Below, piece after piece: positions 47,671 through 58,656 of a DNA stretch of 64,000 nucleotides; positions within the stretch are counted from its first letter, which is position 1; the number at the start of each line of letters is the position of its first letter. Position numbers and translations under genes: made by a program. The notes beneath the pieces were generated by a model. It worked only from the letters and a program-made list of their open reading frames with translations. It was not told the DNA's origin and did not search any database. Origin of the DNA: Manduca sexta (lineage: Eukaryota > Arthropoda > Insecta > Lepidoptera > Sphingidae); contig NC_051142.1 in NCBI RefSeq assembly GCF_014839805.1, positions 14,850,589 through 14,914,588 on the forward strand, given 5' to 3'.

Positions 47671-49399
47671 TGTTTCATCAACGTAAATATTTATTTCCTT
47701 GTTTGGCAAATAGCTTCTCAGGTTCTTCATTGGTTTATAGCAGAACCTTCTCAAAATCTTTAGCAAATTTTCATTACAATGTCTAAGATATTATTAATAT
47801 CTAAAATATACGGTGAGACAAAAACGTCCATCACCAAACCGCTAAATCTGATTACTGTTTTATCTCCTGCTTTAGTATTCCAATAGTTATCCTTCATTTA
47901 TTATTACATTTTACAGAACAATTCATTTATATTCGCTTAATGCCCTTATCCTCATCATTATTTTATTATATTGAACTGAAATTTGCTAGTTTGTTTGTGA
48001 ATATGTTTTCTAATAACAACCTTTTAGTATTAAATCATTAACTAATTAAATTGATGTTGACATAAATTCTTCTTAGTAATGAATTATTAACCAGAATAGT
48101 TAATTGTTTGTTTAATTGCTCTAATAGAAGCCAATTGGGTCTCGGGATAGAAGCAATCAAGTCTATAATACCAAGAATCGTACGTCCACTATACATCTTT
48201 GGAAAACAAGAGGAGGTTTAAGTGGATACAGCTCAATAGTCAGAACATTTACAGTCATATCCAGGTTTTAGAAGGGGAGGGGACTGGAAAGACGACTGTA
48301 TACATTTGAAAAAAGAATAACTGAACGTTATTGGTGCTGAATGGGCTAAAACCAATTGTTAGTTAAACAAAGTTTATTTCGGAAGAGGTTTGAACCAAGA
48401 CCCTCTAGCTAAGCCCATGTGAACATCTACCTATAATACAAATATTATTGTATTATAGGTAGATGTGCAAAGGAAATTAAATAACCCATCAGTTACATCG
48501 AACAGACAGAAACCAACAAAAGGAATACCATAAAACACCAAACAATGGAGACAGTTTTTCACTTCACATTCATAAAAGACGCAAATTCGTCCGACGCCGC
48601 AGTAGAATTTTGTATGGCAGCTAAAAGCTCTGAAACGCCGCAACCGCAGCGTTACGCCTGTTTACCGAGATGAACGACTGGGGAATCCATCTCAAGTCTC
48701 GTGGAATGTATCTAAACCCTTTAAACTCATAAATCTTCGACTACTTGGCACCGCGGTTTCATATTGATACAAATTCTTGGAGCGTTAAAGCTTGGGTACA
48801 CTAGAGTACATTATTGAGTGTATTTTTATTTATATAAGAACGAAGAGTCTAGTAAGAGGCTCAAGTGAATTCAGAACTGTCAAACACTGATTGCTTTTGC
48901 GCTGCGATCTCGACTATATAGATGTTACAAGTTCAATATAATAACTTATTTATTTATTTCATCGTCTAAGTTTCTCAGACCGGAACACACCACAGCTCAC
49001 ATCAGGCTAGCGAACTATATTTGCCATCTAGGAAATGTGTCTTCAGTCAAATTCTCGCTAACTAAGGTTTATTTGCAAGTGTGCAACCTCCGAAAATACG
49101 CTATACATTATTATTGACGTGTGCCCGCAATCACAGCTCGAAGCCTGATATATTGAGTGAGGGAATGTAGGGGCACGTGAGGTGTGCGCCTAACACGCAG
49201 TATTGGGCAACGTACAGGAGCAAAATGTGGGCGGGAACGCCGCGTTTAAAAAACCGCTATCGATGACTATATTTTAATGGTACTTATAATTCGATATCCA
49301 TAATCAGAATATAAATTAATTAGTGTGGGTTATGAAAAACTTAAGTTTCATGATAAAAAATTATAGATATGATAATAATACATATTTCTATATTTAGTA
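47671..49399. other. Mostly unassigned; contains a perfect hairpin
   Basis: The hairpin is at 48423-48466. A GC-richer patch at 49130-49260 includes CACGTG. No supported gene. Confidence 0.45.
48423..48466. repeat. Perfect 19-bp inverted repeat, 6-bp loop
   Basis: ACATCTACCTATAATACAA (48423-48441), ATATTA, then its exact reverse complement (48448-48466). No mismatch. Confidence 0.9.
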
Positions 49400-50216
49400 C
49401 TAGCTTTTGCTCGCGGCTCCGCCCGCGTTATAAAGTTTTTCAGGCTAAAGTTTTCCATTATAAAAGTAGTAGTTTCCCGGGAGCCTATGTTCTTCCCAGG
49501 GTTTCAAACTGTCTCCATACCAAATTTTATCTTAATACGTTGGGTAGTTTTTGAGTTTAAGACGTTCAGGCAAACGGATGCAGCGGGGGATTTTGTTTTA
49601 TAATATATTTTTTAGAACTTTTTAAGAGGAATAATCCCGTCATACATCATTGTTGCATAACTTTAACTGTTTACGCAGCGCACGCAACGGAAGCACTCAA
49701 AACTAATAAATTGTCCCTGTATTTGTAACATGTTTCATTACTGCTCCGCTCCTATTGGTCATAGCGTGATGATATACAGCCTATAGCACCCCACAAATAA
49801 AGGGCTATCCAACGCAAACAGAATTTTTCAGTTTGGACCGATAGTTCCTAAGATTAGTAAACAAATATAATGAGAAAGCTTCGAACTGCTAAGCTATCGG
49901 GAGTTACACGTGTCATTGTGAGTCAACCATAAAAGATAGACATATGCTGTCGTGGGATATTTTTTACATAATTTTAAGGAGAACATTTCCGTCATACATG
50001 ATTTCTATGTAGCTTTAACCATTAAGGTTGCACACGCGACGGAAGCTTAAAAATGGAGTAACTTCTCCCGTTTTCCCAACATTTCCCTTCACTGCTCTGC
50101 TCCTATTAATTGTAGCGTGATGAAAAGTATACTATAACCAGCACAGGAGTATGAAAAATAATTGTACCAAGTTTCGTTAAAATCCGTCGAGTAGTTTTTG
50201 TTTCTATAACGGTTAT

Positions 50217-50277
<61 letters not shown>

Positions 50278-50397
50278 AATTTTACTAATTGCATTTTTGG
50301 CATCAGTATCGATCCCTAATCACCCCCCTGATAGTTATTTTGGAAATATATTTCATGTACAGAATTGACCTCTCTACAGATTTATTATAAGTATAGA
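49400..50397 (-). mobile_element. Non-autonomous Helitron, 998 bp, with internal duplication and (CAGA)n
   Basis: The minus-strand 5' end TCTATACTTATAATAAATC leads into 'gtagagaggtcaattctg', a Helitron start I know from many Lepidoptera. The 3' end is a 'gcgggcggagccgcgagc' stem followed by 'aaaagCTAG'. Host bases are A (49399) and T (50398). A (CAGA)n tract covers about 50217-50274. Segments near 49607-49775 and 49957-50130 are diverged direct copies. No protein is encoded. Confidence 0.9.
50217..50274. repeat. (CAGA)n microsatellite
   Basis: About 14 tandem CAGA units, part of the Helitron's own structure (the same tract is usual in this Helitron type). It generates a spurious SVCLSVCL frame on the minus strand. 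Confidence 0.95.
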
Positions 50398-52886
50398 TAT
50401 AGATGAAAGGCTTATTATTTCTTAATTATTTTTTTTTTGTTAACTGTGAACTCGTAGTTATCACTAATATGTTACATATTCGTTTAGTGTTCACAAAACA
50501 TCCTTTGATCAGATACAACAAACCAACTCCAAATAGTTACCTGTATTCATTCTCCTTAAATAACAAGCAGCCACTATTAAAAGTTTTAAGCCGTTCACGA
50601 ACTTTCGCACTTAGAGAAAGATTCTCCCACGAATTAATCAATTTTAACATTTTAGACTGGGAAACAAGAAAGTAATATGTTAGCCTCAGATCCAGGAACA
50701 TTAAGAAAAGGCTAATTAAGACAATTTATTCAGTGGATTTGTTTGGTATTGGTGCCCAAATAGAAAAATACGGAGTTCAATCACTTAGAAAAAGATACAT
50801 CTACGCACTGTCGAAAAGAGAGTAGCTGTTAAAAAAATTAGGGTGATATAGACCGCCGTGTGTTTACACAATCAGGTGAAACGTGCCTCAAGCAACGCCA
50901 CACGAAATTTGAATCGACGTTTCCGTTGATAAAAACGCCATAAATTACGGGAAAGAACGAGATTTATTTCTAATCTTTTTGACGCTCATTTTTATATAAT
51001 AGAATAAAATTTTCACTTGAATTATGGACATATTTTTATGATGTTTGAATAAGACTATGTCTATATAAAATGATGAGACGAACAGTTTGGTCATTAGCTT
51101 ACGGTAGTCGCCTCGCCTGCAGATAGCAAATTAACTAGTTTTACAATATTATGTCACTAGCGACTATATTTAGACAAATTAGATGTATACAGTATAAGGC
51201 TGAAGAATCGCACCAAATATTATGTTACATTTTAATTTGCAGTAATACAATACTTGCACGTTACTCCTTGACGGCAGATATAGAACAGAGTGTATAACAT
51301 ATAATTTGATATATACTTTTTCATCTTTCTTTCTAATTGGTTCATTATCTCTAACTTAAAAATATAGCCAGCAAATATAAAGTATTCCTGGTATTCATTA
51401 TTATCAACTGTGGACAAACAATCAGTACAATTTATCCAAAGGAAATTGGAGTATCACAAACATAATATGAACTAACAACGAGGACTGTCGAAGAAAACCT
51501 CACATATTTCTAAGATATCACGGATGAAGCCACGTATAGGTAAGAAAGTGCAAGTAATTTGCATAATAGCTATTTTACGTGGTAGAGCCGGTCTTTAGAC
51601 AACTTTGTCAGGAATATAAGGTCTCTATTAGCTTGCACTGCTTCTTAGAAATGATGTGACATGATAATTTTGTAATAAAGTTTTTTTAGTTGACTGAAAT
51701 TTATGGAGGGTTTTTTGAACTTCGCCTTTTTAGATACATTATTACGTCAATTGGAAATCTAGTTATGACTAATTCTCGGTTTATGTTACTGTAGCTTTCT
51801 TTCTCGCCCAATTTTCTTATATAATCTGGATGTTATCTCGTCTCTGGATCAGTAGGATATAAATCCATAAGGAATGAATCCAGCATGAAGTCCACATTAT
51901 ACGAGGTTGCGAAAACCAAATAATTATTAACAAGTTTCTGCTAAAGCATCAAATGTAGAAGGGATAATAAAACCGCGTTTACACTGAATATTGATCACAA
52001 AACTGTTAAAACATACGTGCATATGCGTGAATTCCCAGCAGCGTTACCTTGGAATGGAGCAGACAGAGAAATCCGGGATTTGCTGGAAGGTGCGAGCGAA
52101 AATGCAATCTCTCGGTAACTAAAAAGTTTTCCAAGAAAACGATCGTGAGCACTCTGCTCCGGCCTTTTGTGATACATCGTTCGAAAGAATGGACAGTTAA
52201 ATATTTATTAAAAAATATTGTTTTATTTTTACTTAATAAATATAAAATGGATGGTAAAACTGCGCGTGTTATGCTTTGGTGATTAAAAATACAATGATAC
52301 AACGAGAGTGATATACTCGATAACCCAGTAAAACCTAGTTTTTTTCCACAAATTTTATTCTCCTTCTATAGAAGTCAGTGAGGCATCTACAATTATCTTA
52401 TCCTTAGATGTTCATAATTCAAACATTATTCAGATTTCCATTTTCAAAAATCAATCTGAATCAATTTAGTTCCTATCAAATTCACACATATCAATTTATT
52501 TGTATCGCTCTACCTCAAAACGCAGTAATATTAGCATTCTTAGACGGCAGTGTGTCGCGGGTGAAAAGTCGGCCCGCCAATGTTTACTGACGACTCTGAA
52601 GGCGGAAGCTTTCACATTGCCTCGGAGCCTTTTTGTTTGCCACCTCCCCTCGTGACTCATGCGGCCACAATACAAACTCACTTTAAACTCAATCAATGAC
52701 GTCATTATCAAATGGAAAATATTTAAGTATTGTTTGCCCATATTTGATACAGATAAACAAACCCAGCCTATATCACGCAAGAGCATTTTTTCACTCTCTT
52801 ATTAGCTTATTAATTGGATAATTAAATACTGAAACAAAATTTAGAATTATTGCATTTTAATAACCATATTTATCATAAAAAATGGC
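50398..52886. other. Long stretch without a supported gene
   Basis: Frames at 50403, 52006, 52049 and 52496 lack domains and overlap on opposite strands. A GC-richer patch at 52545-52670 contains TGACTCA. No mobile element recognised. Confidence 0.45.
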
Positions 52887-53530
52887 TGGTTATGGGAAAT
52901 ATTCTATATCCGCCCGGATAGCGACCACCGTTCACGAAGTGTTAAAACCCGCCATAATGACACACCTAAATGTGTCCCGTTCTGGAATCAGCCTGTCTGC
53001 ATCCGGTTCCAACAGGCCGGCATAATAGGCTACCGGACTCATTTTTGTTCTTTACTATTATCAAATATTTACAAAATATAAATTATAACACTGAAAGAAT
53101 TATTAAAATCCGGGAAAATATCAACAAGTTATAAGTCTTTGAATTTCGGTGGAAAGGGTAATTTACAAGAAACAGAAAAGAGACGAAATACGCACATGTG
53201 ACGTCATCGGGAATTACGACTCGTGCTAAAGAAAGAGATGAAGCGATATCCCCACATCGCGCCCACTTCTGTACATTACAATATTTTAAATATGAATTGC
53301 TCGCTCATTTTTTAACAATTTTTTATGCAGTTTTCGCAGCAGTGCTTCTTTTTCGTATTATTATACATTATATATAGAATAATGTACAAAATCAAGCATA
53401 GGCCGGTCCCCTATTGTGTCGACTGCCGAGGGGTAATCATCCCTCGTCAGTCGACATTCTATTAGTCTCCACTTCATTTACCATTAAGTGCATTGGGGTT
53501 TCTTTGCCGTGCCATAAAAAATAAATAAAA
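52887..53530 (+). mobile_element. Family P element carrying a 386-bp insert
   Basis: Same composite structure as 41213-41835: left half of P to 53026, insert 53027-53412, right half resuming 'attgtgtcgactgccgagg' and ending 'tgccgtgccataaaaaataaat'. The insert starts and ends at the same P position. Confidence 0.85.
53027..53412. mobile_element. MITE-like insert within family P (copy 2)
   Basis: Closely similar to 41330-41711 over its whole length. Ends AGGCTACCGGACTCAT and, inward on the other strand, AGGGGACCGGCCTATG. TGACGTCA is retained (53199-53206). Confidence 0.65.
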
Positions 53531-56500
53531 AATACTAGTACATTTTGAACGAATAATTTATTACGGACCAAGAGTCTACTCGGGACAAAATCCCGTTCCG
53601 TGCAACGTCTAAAGAGAACTAGCAAAGCAAAAGCGGGTACAGACAAAGAATTAACAAGGTTTGTATGCGAGGTGAACTACGATTTTAATCTTGGACAAAT
53701 GCGAGACTCGAACAACATTAAGGTGCAATTGTTTGTTATAAATATTTGAAGTGCTTTTGCTGTTCCGTGCAATTTATGAATCCAGGAAAATCTGAGATTA
53801 TTTTCAAAGTTTTGAGCGGAATACATGGTGTTCTTTCACCGTCTTCAGAATGTATTAATCTCATGCATTAAGTATATTGCTACCCAAATAAACAATTAAA
53901 ACAGAAGGGTGGAATATAAGTAAATGACTTAGTTCTTATATTTTATTAGACGGACAGCGTTTCATTTAGTGCACACAATTGAATGTCCACTGAAATTAAT
54001 GCATCGGCTATTTATATCCATCATATTAGTAGTTACACAGTTAAGTATGTGTCACAAAATGTCATCCCTCATAATATAATAGTTTATAGTCTATGTTTGA
54101 TAAATAAATATATAAAGTTGTAGTCTCTGGATCACGCGTTGAGTACAACGTAGTTTTATTTTAAATAACAGATATCGTGTCACGTATAATTAACAGCGGA
54201 CCATAGGCAATGATGAAACTTCTGGCTGGCTCGAGTGAAAGTTACGGCATTCACCCTTCATGGCATTGCTTTGGCTTTGACTTTGGCTCGGCTTTGGTTC
54301 GGCTTTGGGTTAGCTTGGCTTAACACATGGCTGCATGGCTGACTTTACTTAGCATGTGCTCTGCTGTTACACAATACAAAAATACCCAATCAACATTGAT
54401 TAATCACACTTTAGTTGTACAATGGTACGATTACAATCATTTATAAAATGGATACAACAGGTTATAATGATTATTAACAAATAATCCTCACAGCTTGTTT
54501 TATCTATTTTCCACCACTACAGCCATTTACATGTTTTTGAACGCACAGCATTTTGTAAGAATTACTAATTACTACTTTAAAAAAAAATAATACCATGTTT
54601 TGAAGGATTTTTGTTCAATAGAACATTGAAATGAGTGAACATTTAGCCAGGAAAATTATATTCCCACTTCCACACAGACATCATTATTGAACCTTCACAT
54701 CTTAAAATAAAATTATATAACTGGCTGAATCAGATATTTTATTTTTTTATTCCAATTATAGTATTTTTTCTACAAATGTTTTTTTTTTATAATCTTTGCG
54801 AAAATAAATATCTAAACAAAAATCATTTTGTAACCAGTAATTGTAATGATCCTTATGATACAACATAATAAGGACGTGCTTCATTTTCGATCTGAGTCTG
54901 TCATGACTTTGTAATTCAACGTTCTGGATACTGTTGCTTCTTTTACTGCCGGAATTTCAGCTCACAAAATGCATTGTTATCACATTCCGCAACGGATGCC
55001 ATAAAAAGAGCATCTCCTTAAATATGCTAAAAGCGAAACATCCCAACAAAAGCTGTGGCGCTAGTAAATGGATTTTGTGAAATATGAAACTCGTCTGTTA
55101 GAGATTACAGTGCTTGCACCCGCTCCCGTTCGCTTTTTGTTTGGCAAATATATTTCTAACAGATAAACCGTTTGTGCGTATTGATATCTTTAGTCTCTGT
55201 TATTTCAGTATAACATTCATTGAAATATATATTGTTACTAGTAGTAGGTCTTTTGTAAGCGATATTTCGTCTAGTTTATATATAGATAAATTCTAACCAT
55301 TTATATGTTTTGCCAAACCGAGTACAGGCACTATTGTTCTGGTTTAATTACTAGAAAACTTATGTTTAATATCTCAAAGGGTTACACAGTATATTTCCAT
55401 TTTATAATTTTCATTCTAAGAGTTTATTGATATTACATTATCCCGCTCAGTTTCTAAATTATAACACACGGAGAAACTCGTGAATTATTGAATAGAAGAC
55501 GGTCTCTTTCACATCTAAACTAAATCTACTAAAAGTTTTCCGAAGTGTTAACAACATGTGCCTAGCGTTGTCATTAGAAGCTGTATCAGGTAAATCTAAA
55601 CAAGGGTATGAATAAATCATTATTCATAGCAAGTCGGTAAATTCCTTTGGAGCGGCCGGAAGACACCGGATAGCCGGATAAACGCGACCCGGTGCACTAG
55701 GCTTATTAACCGGTCCAAGTGCTGTATAAGATATTAACCGGATAAAACCCGGTACGAGCGGGATAGTGGCGGCCTCTGAATACTTTATACTGATGCTAGA
55801 TGAATAAATCATCCGCTTTGCTGTTGTGGTGAAATTCAATTTTAAAGTAAATAAAGTTTTAATTTGGTAAATATGTCAATACCAGGACAACGAGCCAATA
55901 TTGTCACAGCCTAGAGAGGATTGGAACGTTCAGCCGGGACGAAGGTTGCGGTTTAATTTCTACCACAAGGCAATTATTTCTGCGAGAAATTATTTAGGTC
56001 TGTAAATTTCTACGTAACTTGCAGGTGAGACGTTCTTGAGTAATTATGTCTGACACAATCATATTTTAGCAAAGACCAAAATCGAAACACAAAATCAACG
56101 CCGAATTGTTAAATTACAAATGATCAATCAATAAAAATAATACCATTATAGTAGTTGAAAAGGCTTGTGAATACGTCTGACGTGGCGAACGTGATTGTGT
56201 GAAGGAAAAATTGAATTTCACTTCATATCGCTTAGGATTGCTGACCGCAAGCCGGGCTCGAGCGTACTCGCCTGACCTTATTAGGGCACCCCTCGCTTTG
56301 AGGTCTGTGAGAGGAGAAAAAACACAATAGCCACGTATTGCTTCAGTTTCCAGCTTCAGTAATGCGTTTGGAAACTGGATATTGAAAGTTACAAATGCTT
56401 GCTCAGAAAGAAGATCTCAGATAGATTACAATAGTGGGAAAGGAGTTTGGTATAAATCATTATTTTTATCGGCTAGCTAGTTAGCATTACCAAGAATTTC

Positions 56501-57510
56501 ACAAAGGAGTCGAAACCTATGGTATATTTCCCGTTGACCGGGAAACATGAAATTTTGCAAAGCAATATAGTACAGTATATTATCTAAAAAACATAAATCT
56601 GACAACCGTAAAGATGCACTCGATTAACAAAAAAAAAAACGAATTTACTATCATGAACTTTTTATTTACAGCTAAGTTTAAAGAAAAGTTTGTCAAGTTT
56701 AAACTTATTATATACTTAGATACCTTGCATTCAAGTTCGATAAGATCTTAATTGCTGGTAAAGTAATGCTTCCACTATGAACATTATTGATTATGCCGAA
56801 ACCTGATAAATCACCAGTTAACAAATCTAATTGAAATTTCAAATACATTCACAGGCCGACGAAATGCAAATTCACAAGGCAAACTGCACTAGATATTCCA
56901 GAAATTCTACCTTTCAAATATCGATATTATTCCCTTAATACAGGAATAGGTGGAATCAGCCGTGTATTGAGTTTTTAGGACAGAAAATCCCTTGTAGCTT
57001 CTAATAGTTACGGTACTTTATTTGTGTCATAGTTGAGAGCTTATTCCCACCTAAAAAGTCGGCAACACATCTTTATACCCAATGGTACTAGAGATGTTCA
57101 CGGGCGCCGGTGATCACTTACACAAACGTATGCTCGTTAGTCCCATATATCCTACAGAAACACATAAATATATTGCGTCATTAAATCTGCTTAGAATTGC
57201 GCTAACCATAAACGCCGTAGACAATTCATATAAAATCTGCCGTTAAGCAAACTCCACTAATCACACAAAGTTATCTTCAAGAATAATATTATCTTATCAA
57301 GACATCTGCTAATCATTCCTCGTCGAATAGCCAACGATAATGTTCGACGATTTGCTAAAGATTAATTAGGGGCTTCGTAAAACGCCAGCGTTTATGTTTA
57401 GCCTACGCATAAAGTTGCTGATACTCCAATACGCCCACGGTCGTTTAAAAGTCAGACTTCTATTGGGATTATATAACTTAAAAACAGAATTTTTAGTGCG
57501 AAACTGGTAT
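53531..57510. other. Four kilobases with no supported gene
   Basis: Contains a 'ggctttg'-type simple-repeat patch (54261-54350) and a GC-richer, frame-bearing patch at 55640-55850 (minus frame of 71 codons, no domain). Another GC-richer patch lies at 56240-56310. The rest is AT-rich and featureless. Confidence 0.45.
54261..54350. repeat. Short imperfect (GGCTTTG)n-like repeat
   Basis: 'tttggctttgactttggc', 'tcggctttggttcggcttt' and 'gcttggctta' form a degenerate 6-7-bp tandem pattern. Confidence 0.6.
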
Positions 57511-57833
57511 AATAATATCAGCCCTGTGTATGTACTGCCCCACTGCTGGGCACGAGCTTCAGCTACTACTGAGAGGGATTAGGTCTTAGTTCACCACGCT
57601 AGTCTATTGAGGATTAGTAGACTTCACACACCCTCAAAATTCCTATAAAGAATTTCTCTGGTATGCAAGTTTTCTCACGATGTTTTCCTTCACCGTTAAA
57701 GCAAGCGATAATTCACAATTAATACACACGTATGTTTTTTTTTTTCAGAAAATTCAAAGATGTGTGCCCTTGGGTTTTGAACCTGACATTCGTCTCGGCA
57801 GTCCGTTCCAACCCAACTAGGATACCGCTGCTT
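57511..57833 (-). mobile_element. SINE1, near full length
   Basis: From 'taatatcagccctgtgta' to 'actaggataccgctgc'. Small internal deletions, including loss of 'cgg' before 'acattcgtctcggcag'. Minus-strand box B GGTTCAAAACCC is kept. A short 'ct(g/a)gtata' repeat on both sides may be the target duplication. Confidence 0.8.
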
Positions 57834-58290
57834 AACCTAGTATACGCGTATTATTTCTTTACTGAACATATTACCGCAATTATAACATGATAGGTCTTTG
57901 GTATAACAGAGTCTGACTGGGTAGAAGTCAATGCTTTGTCAGTTCTATCTTAGCCGAAAATCCTTACAAAATCATTATGAACCTAACCTACAACAGCGCC
58001 GAGAAAACTCAACAAAGTTATAAACCGTTGCTACAAAATATTTTGTGCCTCACGAAACGCCACGCCATCTTGAATGGGAGGCGACCAGAAAATATAACAG
58101 AGATAAATTAATGAAACCATTGCGGCTGGCAGTTCTCTGTTTATCTGAAATTAAATCGTTTGTTTGTCGATACGGAAGAACTGTTTGTATGGCCCGCGCA
58201 TAAATTGTTACATTTCCGAGCATTTGTTTTTATTGTTTAGGCTTAGATGTGGAAAAACTTATGGTAATGTGTTGGGGATGTAACCACCAC
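57834..58290. other. Featureless stretch
   Basis: Nothing recognised. Confidence 0.45.
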
Positions 58291-58358
58291 CACCGTAAAC
58301 CATTAGTATAAATCATATATGTGTTCGATATATGTTAGTATACTAATGGTTTACGGTG
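58291..58358. repeat. Perfect 20-bp inverted repeat, 28-bp loop
   Basis: CACCGTAAACCATTAGTATA (58291-58310) and its exact reverse complement (58339-58358). The loop is AT-rich with 'atatatgtgttcgatatat', itself partly symmetrical. Confidence 0.9.
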
Positions 58359-58496
58359 ACGAACGTAGGACTATGCAGCGGTTTCTACTGTTCTGCTTGA
58401 GATCGGTATTGTTTGTAGAAAGGTAGTCACGCAATATGGAACTAGAAAATTACTCCTCTTGACGTGTTTAAAAAATCGTGATCATCACTACCTTTA

Positions 58497-58656
58497 CAAC
58501 ATCGTCAGGAAACCTGCATACCTGAAAAGTTCTCTATAAATATTTTAAGAGTATGTGAAGTTGGCCAATCCGCAATAGACAAGCGTGGTGGACTAAGGCA
58601 GTAGTAGAAGTCCGTGCTCAGAAGTGGGACAGTATAAACACAGGGCTATTAAAATT
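58497..58656 (+). mobile_element. SINE1, 5'-truncated
   Basis: Sense 3' half: 'catcgtcaggaaacctgc', 'tgtgaagttggccaatccg', 'aagcgtggtggactaagg' and the tail 'cacagggctattaaaatt'. A ~20-bp internal loss after 'ctaaggc'. No clear target duplication. Confidence 0.75.

Noticed and set aside
50217..50274. CRISPR-like array
   Set aside because: The 4-bp perfect tandem repeat without spacers is a microsatellite in a eukaryotic transposon.
50106..50303. 65-codon frame with SVCLSVCL repeats
   Set aside because: It is a translation of the (CAGA)n tract in a Helitron.
55624..55839. 71-codon minus frame over a GC-richer patch
   Set aside because: Composition is protein-like, but there is no domain, no start context and no exon signals. 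Noted as an unassigned patch only.
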